This document shows, piece by piece, positions 1-5,644 of a stretch of DNA of 5,644 nt. The notes below the pieces were generated by a model. That model had not been told where the DNA came from. It did not search any database and saw only the letters and a list, made by a program, of their open reading frames with translations. Origin of the DNA: Planctomycetaceae bacterium. GTDB taxonomy: Bacteria; Planctomycetota; UBA1135; GCA-002686595. The DNA lies in NCBI GenBank assembly GCA_013360535.1, contig JABWBL010000250.1, forward strand, positions 1-5,644. Reading direction: 5' to 3'. Positions within the stretch are counted from its first letter, which is position 1. Every line of letters begins with the position of its first letter. The translations under genes and the position numbers were made by a program.

Positions 1-608
1 CGATCGTGCGCCGCATCGCCAGCGTGGGTGACTCGCTCGCCGCGGGCTCGCCCGTGCTCGAGATCGTGGACCGCTCGCGGCGCGAGATCGCGGTCGAGAT
101 CCCCGCGGGCGTCGCGGCGCGGCTCGGACAGAAGCCGCGAATGCACGTCTCGCTCGAGGAATTGCGCGGTTTCGGGCTCGAGACGCAGCTCGACGCTTTC
201 GTGCCCGTCGCCGACGAGCAGAGCCGCGTGTTCCGCGGCCTCGCGCGCCTCGAGCCCGAGGAGGACCGGGACGGCGTGCTCAAGCCCGGCATGTTCGTGC
301 GCGTGAAGCTCGACCTCGAGCCGCTGCGCGACGTGCTCATCGTGCCTTCCGACGCCGTGCGCATCGTCGGCGCGGGCACGCTCGTCGTGCGCGCGAAGGC
401 GGGGCAGGGTGAGGACGGGAAGCCGAGCCTCACGGCCGAATTCGTGCCGGTGCGTGTGCTCGGCGCGCAGTCGGGAGAGAGCGCGGTCGAGCCGCTCGCG
501 GGCGAGCTCACCGACGGCGAGAGCCTCGTCGTCAGCGGCAACGACATGGCCTTCCCAGGCGCGCCGCTGCTGCCGCGCTCGCCCTCGGCCGCGGAGCCCA
601 AGCCGTGA
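1..608 (+). CDS. RND efflux periplasmic adaptor (membrane fusion protein), C-terminal part
   Basis: This is the C-terminal 200 or so residues of a periplasmic adaptor that links an RND permease to an outer-membrane channel. The frame is open through the left edge (ATC at 3-5 precedes GTG at 6), so the N-terminus, signal peptide, hairpin and first lipoyl half lie outside. Counting from the GTG at 6, residues 7-22 (VGDSLAAGSPVLEIVD) are the second lipoyl half-motif. Residues about 27-110 are the beta-barrel domain, ending in the family signature LKPGM (92-96) and a strand leading to IVPSDAV (112-118). Residues about 119-190 match the membrane-proximal domain, followed by a Pro/Ala-rich tail. 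The stop TGA overlaps the GTG start of the permease, which supports translational coupling and a shared operon. The GTG at 6 is almost certainly not the true start, because a lipoyl domain cannot begin there. Family assignment is firm; the substrate cannot be inferred. Confidence 0.93.
   Translation, partial: IVRRIASVGDSLAAGSPVLEIVDRSRREIAVEIPAGVAARLGQKPRMHVSLEELRGFGLETQLDAFVPVADEQSRVFRGLARLEPEEDRDGVLKPGMFVRVKLDLEPLRDVLIVPSDAVRIVGAGTLVVRAKAGQGEDGKPSLTAEFVPVRVLGAQSGESAVEPLAGELTDGESLVVSGNDMAFPGAPLLPRSPSAAEPKP
592..596 (+). promoter_or_regulatory. Ribosome binding site of the RND permease
   Basis: CGGAG lies inside the last codons of the adaptor gene, 8 bases upstream of the GTG at 605. It supports the GTG as the permease start rather than the internal ATG at 641, as does the encoded N-terminus, which is typical of RND permeases. 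With the GTGA overlap, it fits coupled translation of the two genes. Confidence 0.6.
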
Positions 609-3600
609 ATCCGATCCGCTGGTCCGTCCAGAGCCCGTACATGATCGCCGTCGGGGTGATCCTGACGGTGCTGTTCTCGGTGCTCGCCTTCCGCACGATC
701 CCGATCCAGCTCAAGCCGACCGTCGACCGTCCGCTGATCACGGTCGCGACGAATTTCCGCGGCGCGGCGGCGGTCGAGGTCGAGCAGCAGGTCACGCGCG
801 AGCTCGAGGATGTGCTGCAGGCCGTCGAGGGCGTGATCGAGATGACGAGCGAGTCCAACGAGGGCCGCAGCCAGATCACGCTCGAGTACGAGCTCGGCAC
901 GGACACGCAGCTCGCGGTGATCGACGTCATCAACAAGCTGAGCCAGGTGCCGAGCCTGCCCGAGGAGGCCGACGAGCCGCAGGTCGAGGTCAGTCCGAGC
1001 GATTCCAGCCAGGTGATGTGGATCGCGATCCAGTCGCACTACGACGCGAACCGCGTGCGGCGCATCGTCAAGGACGAGATCGAGTCGCGGCTGCAGCGGG
1101 TGTCGGGCGTGTCGGACATGCTCGTCGTCGGCGGCGAGGAGAACGAGGTGCAGGTGCGCATCGATCCCGACCGGCTGGTGGGCTACGGCGTCACCATGGC
1201 CGAGCTCGGTGCGGCGCTCTCGCGCGGCAACCTCAACGTGCGCGGCGGAACGGTGGAGACGGAGAGCCGGCAGCTCGTCGTGCGGACGGTCGGGCTCGCG
1301 GCCGAGCCGCGGCGGCTCGAGGAGATCGTCGTCAAGGAGACGCCGGCGGGCAGCGTGCTGCTTGGGCAGGTCGCGCGCGTCGTCGACACGTACCGCGAGA
1401 CCTCGAGCTTCGTCTCGATCAGCGGGACGCCCGGCGTCGCGATCGGCCTGTCGCGCAAGAGCGGCTCGAACGTCGTGCAGCTGATCGCGGACGTCGAGGC
1501 CACGATGGCCGACCTCAACCAGACCTTCGCCAACCGCGGCATCGACGTCGCGCTCGAGCCGGTCTATCGCGAGTCGACCTACATCTACGAGGCGCTCGAC
1601 TTCGTCTACGGCAACATGTGGGTCGGCAGCCTGCTCGCGGTCGTCGTGCTGGCGCTGTTCCTGCGTTCCGCGCGCAGCGTGATCATCGTCGCACTCTCGA
1701 TCCCGATCTCGCTGGTGGCGGTGTTCCTCGTGCTCAAGACCTTCGGGCGCACGCTGAACGTGATCTCGCTCGCGGGTCTCGCGTTCGCGAGCGGCATGGT
1801 GGTCGACAACGCGATCGTCGTGCTCGAGAACATCTTCCGCCATCGCCAGATGGGCAAGTCGTTGGTCGAGGCCGCGATCGAAGGGGGCCGCGAGGTGTGG
1901 GGGGGCGTGCTCGCCTCGACTCTGACGACGGTCGCGGTGTTCATCCCGATCCTGCTGCAGAATGACGAGGCGAGCCAGCTGTTCGGCGACATCGCGCTCG
2001 CGATTTCCGCGGCGGTCACGCTCTCGCTGGTCGTGTCGCTCACGGTCGTCCCGGTCATGGCGGCGCTGTGGCTGGGCGAGAGCAAGGGCGAGGCCTTGAC
2101 GAGCGACGAGCTGCCGCTGGGGTTTCTCGGCCGTTGGTACGCGCGCACGATCGACGTCCTGACCGCGAAGGGCGGCCAGGCCGGGAAGTGGGGCTTCGTG
2201 CTCCTGATCGTGGCCGTCTCCGCGGGTGCGCTCACCGTGGTTCCGCCGACGGAGTACCTGCCGACGGGCAGCCGCAACCTCGTCTTCTTCTTCGCGTCGC
2301 CGATTCCCGGCACACGCGCGGAGGCGGCGCGCGACAACTTCAAGCCGCTCGAGCAGTTCATCCTGTCGCAGCCGGAGACGAGCCACTCCTTCGCGGTCGT
2401 CGGGCCGCGCTTCAACGGCGGTGGGGTCGTGCTCAAGCCGGAGTACGCCAACGGCAAGTCGATCGCGGGCTTCCACCAGCGGCTGTACGGGCCGGCGATG
2501 ACGCTCTCGGGCTTCCAGTTCGTCGTGCCGGTGCGCTCGAGCCTGTTCGAGGACCCGGGCAAGCAGTTCGAGATCGAGATCTCCGGCCCCGACTTCGACA
2601 CGCTCGACCGCGCGAGCCAGGAGATGCAGGGGCGCCTGCGGGCGATTCCCGGCGTGCAGTTCGTGCGCAGCTCGCTCGTCACGGGTCGACCGGAGCTGCG
2701 GGTGGAGATCGACGAGGCGCGCGCCAAGGACCTTGGACTGACCGTGTCCGAGGTGGGGGCGATCGTCGAGACCGCCGTCGCCGGACGCCGCTACACGTCG
2801 TTGATCGAGGGCGGCCGCGACGTCGACGTGAACGTGCTCGTCGCGCAGGAGCGCATCTCCTCGCCCGAGGACCTGGCTGCACTGCGGTTCGTCACGCCCT
2901 CGGGCAAGGTCGTCTCGCTCGACTCCGTCGCGCGCATCGAGCGCACGACCGGGCCGCAGTCGGTGCGCCGACTCGAGCGCGAGCGCAACGTGCTGCTCAC
3001 GGTCAACATCGCACAGGACGCACCGCTCTCGAGTGTCGTCGAGCAGGTCGAACGCGACGTCTTCCCGCCGATGGCGCTCGAACTGGGCGCCGCCTACACG
3101 CTGCGCACGGGCGGTTCGGCGGACAAGCTGCGCACGACGCTCGCGGCGTTGACGCAGGGTTTCGGGCTGTCGGTGCTGATCATCTACCTCCTGATGGTCG
3201 CGCTGTTCGGCAGTTGGAGCTCGCCATTCGTGATCCTCACGAGCGTGCCGCTCGCGCTCTCCGGCGGCATCCTCGGCATCGCCGGGGCGCACGCCTATTC
3301 CGGCGGGCAGGCGAACTTCGACGTCATCTCGATGCTCGGCTTCGTGATCCTCGCGGGCATCGTCGTCAACAACGCGATCCTGATCGTGCACCAGGCGAAC
3401 AACTTCCGCGCCGAGGGCAAGGAGCGTCGCGAGGCGCTGGCGCTCTCGTGCAAGACGCGCCTGCGTCCGATCCTCATGACGGTCATCACGACTGTGGCCG
3501 GCATGATTCCGCTCGCGCTGGGGCAGGGGTCAGGCGCCGAGCTCTACCAGGGACTGGCGGCGGTGATCGTCGGCGGGCTGCTCGTGTCGACGGTGTTCAC

Positions 3601-3652
3601 GCTGTTCCTCGTGCCGGTCGTGCTCTCGATCGGCCACGACCTCACCGACTGA
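605..3652 (+). CDS. RND efflux permease, HAE1-like (AcrB/SwrC-type)
   Basis: A complete 1015-residue inner-membrane RND transporter, slightly shorter than AcrB (about 1049). It should export hydrophobic or amphiphilic compounds using the proton gradient, together with the adjacent adaptor. The two-fold RND layout is visible: TM1 at about 12-30, a large periplasmic loop to about 335, TM2-TM6 at about 336-490, TM7 at about 529-548, a second large loop to about 850, and TM8-TM12 at about 851-1008. The first loop opens with the typical P-x-x-D-x-P segment and VEQQVTRELE. In TM4 the sequence VVDNAIVVLEN (399-409) keeps the AcrB Asp407 equivalent (D401) but has Asn at the Asp408 site (N402). In TM10, VVNNAILIVHQ has Asn922 where AcrB has Lys940. 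The AcrB Arg971 and Thr978 equivalents appear kept as R952 and T959 (alignment from memory). The metal-type (CzcA) TM4 motif is absent, which argues against heavy-metal export. The GTG start overlaps the adaptor stop. Substrate unknown. Confidence 0.96.
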   Translation: MNPIRWSVQSPYMIAVGVILTVLFSVLAFRTIPIQLKPTVDRPLITVATNFRGAAAVEVEQQVTRELEDVLQAVEGVIEMTSESNEGRSQITLEYELGTDTQLAVIDVINKLSQVPSLPEEADEPQVEVSPSDSSQVMWIAIQSHYDANRVRRIVKDEIESRLQRVSGVSDMLVVGGEENEVQVRIDPDRLVGYGVTMAELGAALSRGNLNVRGGTVETESRQLVVRTVGLAAEPRRLEEIVVKETPAGSVLLGQVARVVDTYRETSSFVSISGTPGVAIGLSRKSGSNVVQLIADVEATMADLNQTFANRGIDVALEPVYRESTYIYEALDFVYGNMWVGSLLAVVVLALFLRSARSVIIVALSIPISLVAVFLVLKTFGRTLNVISLAGLAFASGMVVDNAIVVLENIFRHRQMGKSLVEAAIEGGREVWGGVLASTLTTVAVFIPILLQNDEASQLFGDIALAISAAVTLSLVVSLTVVPVMAALWLGESKGEALTSDELPLGFLGRWYARTIDVLTAKGGQAGKWGFVLLIVAVSAGALTVVPPTEYLPTGSRNLVFFFASPIPGTRAEAARDNFKPLEQFILSQPETSHSFAVVGPRFNGGGVVLKPEYANGKSIAGFHQRLYGPAMTLSGFQFVVPVRSSLFEDPGKQFEIEISGPDFDTLDRASQEMQGRLRAIPGVQFVRSSLVTGRPELRVEIDEARAKDLGLTVSEVGAIVETAVAGRRYTSLIEGGRDVDVNVLVAQERISSPEDLAALRFVTPSGKVVSLDSVARIERTTGPQSVRRLERERNVLLTVNIAQDAPLSSVVEQVERDVFPPMALELGAAYTLRTGGSADKLRTTLAALTQGFGLSVLIIYLLMVALFGSWSSPFVILTSVPLALSGGILGIAGAHAYSGGQANFDVISMLGFVILAGIVVNNAILIVHQANNFRAEGKERREALALSCKTRLRPILMTVITTVAGMIPLALGQGSGAELYQGLAAVIVGGLLVSTVFTLFLVPVVLSIGHDLTD

Positions 3653-3686
3653 GAGCTCGTGAAGAAATGAGGATACGAGCTCTCAG
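3649..3686 (+). terminator. Perfect 12-bp hairpin at the end of the permease gene
   Basis: CTGAGAGCTCGT (3649-3660) is exactly complementary to ACGAGCTCTCAG (3675-3686), with a 14-base A/G-rich loop. The left arm includes the last two bases of the permease stop codon. No T-run follows on the plus strand, so it is not a textbook intrinsic terminator. It could be a U-less terminator, an mRNA 3'-end stabiliser or a protein-binding dyad. Its position right at the end of the efflux operon favours a 3'-end role. The structure is seen directly; the function is inferred. Confidence 0.55.
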
Positions 3687-3724
3687 GATGCTGGTTGCGT
3701 CGTCGCCTGGCGGCGCCGGACGGC

Positions 3725-3750
3725 GAGAACGTGAATTTCTTCACGTTCTC
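3725..3750 (-). terminator. Perfect 11-bp hairpin downstream of the minus-strand lipoprotein gene
   Basis: GAGAACGTGAA (3725-3735) pairs exactly with TTCACGTTCTC (3740-3750) across the 4-base loop TTTC, which reads GAAA in the minus-strand transcript, a stable tetraloop type. It begins 21 bases beyond the stop codon of the minus-strand lipoprotein gene, where a terminator would be expected, and it also faces read-through from the permease. No U-run follows on either strand, so terminator activity is inferred from position and stem quality only. Confidence 0.5.
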
Positions 3751-3771
3751 TGAGCGGACGGGGAGGCTGGC

Positions 3772-4293
3772 TCACTTCCACGAGCGCGCGAGCACGAACT
3801 TCACCGTGCCGCCGGCCTTGCCGTCCTGCCAGTGGGTCCACTCGGTCTCGAGCCGCGCGTCCGTCGAGAAGCGGAACTTCGCCGCGTGCATGTGGAGCCC
3901 GTGCTCGAGGTCGACGTTCGAGCCGCCGTCGAAGTCGAACGTGAGCTCGTCGGGCGAGGTCGAGGGCAGTGCGCGCATGCGCGGCTGGTTGCCGGCGGCG
4001 CAGTAGTGCACGAGCACGAGCTGGCCGCGGTCGAGGAAGTACACGGTCCGCATCTCGTTCGGCGTGCCGACGAAGAGCGTCTCGACGAGCGCGGAGCCGG
4101 CGCTCGTCACCTCGTAGCGCACGATCGAGCCCGGCGGAGCCTCGCCACCTTCGAGCGCGACCCAGTCCCCGGCGAGCGACTTGAGGCGCTCGAACTGCTC
4201 GGCGGAATCCGGCGAGGCGGGACGAAGCTGCGTCGAGCTGCACGCGGCGAGGGCGAACGGGAGCAGGGCGGCGAGGAGGGGGTGGCGGCGCAT
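3772..4293 (-). CDS. Lipoprotein with DUF1579/lipocalin-like beta-barrel signature
   Basis: A 173-residue protein of unknown function. The N-terminus has Arg2-Arg3, a hydrophobic core and the lipobox LAAC with Cys18. Ser at +2 does not signal inner-membrane retention, so an outer-membrane lipoprotein facing the periplasm is likely. A short linker follows, then FERLKSLAGDW (34-44), the opening motif common in DUF1579-like and related small beta-barrel proteins. The rest is strand-rich and includes VETLFVGTPNEMRTVY (70-85), a conserved-looking HYCAAGNQPRM (96-106), LTFDFDGG (117-124), HMH (134-136) and a C-terminal TVKFVLARSWK strand. The Cys98/His96 and His134/His136 residues could line a ligand pocket, but that is speculation. 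The frame is open a further 54 codons upstream to 4455, but starting there would bury the signal peptide and overlap the divergent gene, so I chose the ATG at 4293. No Shine-Dalgarno sequence precedes it. Coding and lipoprotein status are firm; the family name is moderate. Confidence 0.85.
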   Translation of the reverse strand: MRRHPLLAALLPFALAACSSTQLRPASPDSAEQFERLKSLAGDWVALEGGEAPPGSIVRYEVTSAGSALVETLFVGTPNEMRTVYFLDRGQLVLVHYCAAGNQPRMRALPSTSPDELTFDFDGGSNVDLEHGLHMHAAKFRFSTDARLETEWTHWQDGKAGGTVKFVLARSWK

Positions 4294-4301
4294 GGCGGCG
4301 G

Positions 4302-4307
4302 ATTGTA
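4302..4307 (-). promoter_or_regulatory. Candidate -10 element of the minus-strand lipoprotein gene
   Basis: On the minus strand this reads TACAAT, a five-of-six match to the sigma-70 -10 consensus in otherwise GC-rich DNA. It ends 8 bases before the ATG at 4293. Transcription would therefore begin at or next to the start codon, giving a leaderless mRNA, which fits the missing Shine-Dalgarno sequence. No convincing -35 sits at 16-18 bases spacing; TTCAAG lies 21 bases upstream, which is too far. Confidence 0.35.
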
Positions 4308-4310
4308 AGC

Positions 4311-4350
4311 GAGGCCCGGCGCGCGGCGCTTGAAGCGCCGCAACGGGCTC
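4311..4350. promoter_or_regulatory. Extended dyad between the divergent lipoprotein genes (operator-like)
   Basis: The core is a perfect palindrome around base 4332: GCGGCGCTT (4323-4331) mirrors AAGCGCCGC (4333-4341). Flanking it, GAGGCCCG (4311-4318) can pair with CGGGCTC (4344-4350) if one G is bulged, with a small internal loop between the two stems. It sits in the 100-base space between divergent genes and overlaps the candidate -35 of the plus-strand gene, so a regulator binding site is one reading. A structured RNA is possible only if transcription starts further upstream than proposed. The symmetry is seen directly; the role is inferred. Confidence 0.4.
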
Positions 4351-4358
4351 TGGATGAT
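4330..4358 (+). promoter_or_regulatory. Candidate sigma-70-type promoter for the DUF4349 lipoprotein gene
   Basis: TTGAAG (4330-4335) and GATGAT (4353-4358) are separated by exactly 17 bases, each matching four of six consensus positions. The implied start at about 4365 would leave a leader of about 29 bases containing the ribosome binding site. The -35 element lies inside the palindrome centred on 4332, which suggests repression by occlusion if a protein binds there. Weak matches in GC-rich DNA, so tentative. Confidence 0.3.
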
Positions 4359-4383
4359 CGCCGTTCCTCTCGTCGTCCTGCCC

Positions 4384-4387
4384 GGAG
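4384..4387 (+). promoter_or_regulatory. Ribosome binding site of the DUF4349 lipoprotein gene
   Basis: GGAG lies 6 bases upstream of the ATG at 4394. It supports this start, which also gives a complete lipoprotein signal peptide with its Cys at residue 18. Confidence 0.6.
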
Positions 4388-4393
4388 TCGCGC

Positions 4394-5551
4394 ATGCGTT
4401 CGTTGAACCCGACTGTCCTTTCCCTGTCCCTGTTCCTCGGCTCCTGCGTGGCCACCGGCGCTTACGCTCCGAGGGAAATCGCCGACATGAGTGCGGTCGG
4501 GGCCGAGAACGGCTTCGTCGCCGGCGACGCGCTCGCGCCGCAGGCGAACGCGCCGAGCGAGAGCGGACCCGACGCCGGCTCGCAGGAGGCGCCGCAGGTG
4601 GCGCGCCAGGTGATCTACTCGGCCGGGCTGCGCCTCGTCGTCGTGTCGACGGCCGCGGCCCAGGCCTCGGTGAAGGAGATCGCCGTAGCCTGCGGCGGCT
4701 GGATGAGCGAGAGCGACGCGCGCTCGATCACGATCCGGGTGCCAGCCGCGCAGTTCGACGCGGCGCTCGAGCGCATCGCGCTGCTCGGCGAGGTGGCGGA
4801 CCGCAACGTGCGCGCCCAGGACGTCACCGAGCAGATGCTCGAGCTCGACATTCGCCTCGAGAACGCCAAGCGCATGCGCGAGCGGCTGCTCGCGCACCTC
4901 GAGAAGAGCACGAAGGTGGAGGACACGCTGCGGATCGAGGCCGAGCTCGGCCGCGTGACGCTCGAGATCGAATCGATCGAAGGCAAGCTGCGCCTATTGC
5001 GCTCGCAGGTCGCGATGAGCACGATCCGCGTCGACTTCAACCGCCCCCAGCCGGCGACGCGCGACGACGGCGGCAACCTGCCTTTCCAGTGGGTCTCGCG
5101 CCTGGGCGACGGCCTCGTCGCCGGCAGCGTCGAGTCGCGCCCGCGCCAGCCGCGCATCTTCTCCAGCGGCCCGCGCTTCACGCCGCCGCCGCAGTTCGTG
5201 CGCTACTACAGCTCCGACGACCTCGTCGAGGCGCTCAGCGCCGACGGCGTGCGCATCAAGCTCCAGCGCGTCGACAACTTCGACAAGGGCGCGCTCGAGT
5301 TCTGGTCCAAGCTGGCGCGCACGAGCCTCGTGCAGACGCGTTCGCTGGCCGTGACGGACGAGCGTGCCCTCGGCGGCGACCGCGCGCTCGTGCGCGGCAA
5401 GCGCGAGGTCGCGGGCGTGGCCAACGGCTACCTGCTCGTGCTCGCCCGCACGAAGGACGACGTGTACACGTTCGAGGCCTGGGGCCCGGAAGCGAGCTTC
5501 GCCCCGCTGGCCGAGGCGCTCGAGAAGAGTGCGTTGTCGCTGAAGCCCTGA
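4394..5551 (+). CDS. DUF4349 domain lipoprotein with an extra C-terminal domain
   Basis: A 385-residue predicted lipoprotein. The signal peptide ends in the lipobox LGSC with Cys18, followed by a disordered Ala/Pro/Ser-rich linker to about residue 68. Residues about 70-216 match the DUF4349 pattern: RQVIYSAGLRLVV (71-83), GGWMSES (101-107), ITIRVPAAQFDAALERI (112-128), LGEV (131-134), DVTEQMLELDIRLENA (143-158), RVTLEIESIEGKLR (187-200) and the closing STIRVDF (209-215). The stretch from about 143 to 205 is Leu/Glu/Arg-rich and likely a coiled-coil hairpin. DUF4349 proteins usually end in a transmembrane helix. Here none is seen. Instead a Pro/Arg-rich linker (about 217-272) leads to a predicted alpha/beta segment (about 273-385) containing NGYLLVLARTKDDVYTFEAW (344-363) and a final helix, vaguely like Mog1/PsbP-type folds. 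Function unknown; an envelope role is inferred from the lipobox. Divergent from the DUF1579-like lipoprotein gene. Confidence 0.88.
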   Translation: MRSLNPTVLSLSLFLGSCVATGAYAPREIADMSAVGAENGFVAGDALAPQANAPSESGPDAGSQEAPQVARQVIYSAGLRLVVVSTAAAQASVKEIAVACGGWMSESDARSITIRVPAAQFDAALERIALLGEVADRNVRAQDVTEQMLELDIRLENAKRMRERLLAHLEKSTKVEDTLRIEAELGRVTLEIESIEGKLRLLRSQVAMSTIRVDFNRPQPATRDDGGNLPFQWVSRLGDGLVAGSVESRPRQPRIFSSGPRFTPPPQFVRYYSSDDLVEALSADGVRIKLQRVDNFDKGALEFWSKLARTSLVQTRSLAVTDERALGGDRALVRGKREVAGVANGYLLVLARTKDDVYTFEAWGPEASFAPLAEALEKSALSLKP

Positions 5552-5644
5552 GGCAGGAGTCGGCTGGCGAGCGAATCCGCGCCGAAGCCGGAATACGGAG
5601 CCAGAGCAATTTTTTCTGCAAACTGCGGCCCGCGTCGACGGCAA
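5552..5644. other. Non-coding tail after the DUF4349 gene
   Basis: The 93 bases to the right edge hold no supported gene. A run of six T (5610-5615) stands out in this GC-rich DNA and could be the U-tract of a terminator or part of a downstream promoter. The sequence just before it forms only 3- to 4-bp stems by eye, so I do not call a terminator. Confidence 0.4.

Noticed and set aside
1899..1905. Run of seven G inside the permease as a possible phase-variation tract
   Set aside because: The frame is intact and the run encodes ordinary Trp-Gly-Gly in GC-rich DNA; it is short and has no promoter or start-site context typical of contingency loci.
409..1965. Long plus-strand open frame over the adaptor end and permease start (518 codons)
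   Set aside because: Arg/Ala-rich shadow with no recognisable motif; it lies under the well-supported adaptor and permease frames.
1606..2727. Minus-strand open frame of 373 codons inside the permease
   Set aside because: Ser/Thr-rich antisense shadow of a GC-rich gene; no family signature, signal peptide or ribosome binding site.
2068..3753. Long plus-strand open frame overlapping the permease in another frame (561 codons)
   Set aside because: Its translation is Arg/Ala/Gly-rich low complexity with no domain, as expected from an off-frame reading of GC-rich coding DNA. The permease frame is unambiguous here.
4294..4455. N-terminal extension of the minus-strand lipoprotein to an ATG at 4455
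   Set aside because: It would place a charged 54-residue stretch ahead of a clear lipoprotein signal peptide, overlap the divergent gene's signal peptide coding region, and run through the dyad.
3683..4897. Minus-strand open frame of 404 codons spanning both lipoprotein genes
   Set aside because: Arg/Ala/His-rich composition without motifs; the lipoprotein frames on either strand have signal peptides, lipoboxes and family motifs.
5581..5616. Intrinsic terminator after the DUF4349 gene, based on the T-run
   Set aside because: The T-run is real, but only 3- to 4-bp stems can be formed before it, so there is no credible hairpin.
1..5644. CRISPR arrays, insertion sequences, tRNA genes, attachment sites
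   Set aside because: No spaced direct repeats, transposase motifs, terminal inverted repeats with target duplications, or tRNA-like cloverleaf were seen on either strand by eye.

Overview
The window is very GC-rich, with a strong preference for G or C at third codon positions. This is why long spurious open frames run antisense to the real genes. It encodes a tripartite-type RND efflux pump and two lipoproteins with clear lipoboxes, so the host is a diderm (Gram-negative type) bacterium. Composition and gene content would fit a high-GC myxobacterial, planctomycete or acidobacterial-type lineage, or an uncultivated relative. Nothing in the window fixes the phylum.

Layout. (1) Positions 1-608, plus strand: the C-terminal part of a periplasmic adaptor (membrane fusion protein), cut by the left edge. 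(2) Positions 605-3652, plus strand: a complete RND inner-membrane permease, joined to the adaptor by a 4-base GTGA stop/start overlap. (3) Positions 3649-3771: a convergent intergenic space holding two perfect hairpins, one overlapping the permease stop codon and one just past the stop of the opposing gene. (4) Positions 3772-4293, minus strand: a small lipoprotein with a lipocalin-like/DUF1579-type beta-barrel signature. (5) Positions 4294-4393: a 100-base divergent intergenic region with an extended dyad, a candidate promoter on each strand and a ribosome binding site. (6) Positions 4394-5551, plus strand: a DUF4349-type lipoprotein with an additional C-terminal domain in place of the usual membrane anchor. 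(7) Positions 5552-5644: short non-coding tail.

The adaptor and permease form one operon and would work together: the permease takes substrate from the periplasm or inner leaflet and the adaptor bridges it to an outer-membrane channel. No TolC-like channel gene lies downstream, so it must be upstream of the window or elsewhere. The two lipoproteins are divergently transcribed from a shared control region and may be co-regulated, but nothing links them functionally to the pump.

I see no CRISPR array, mobile element, tRNA or rRNA, and no clear new defence or mobile system. The points most worth a second look are the C-terminal domain of the DUF4349 protein, the paired hairpins between the convergent genes, the dyad between the lipoprotein genes, the apparently leaderless lipoprotein gene, and the altered proton-relay residues of the permease.
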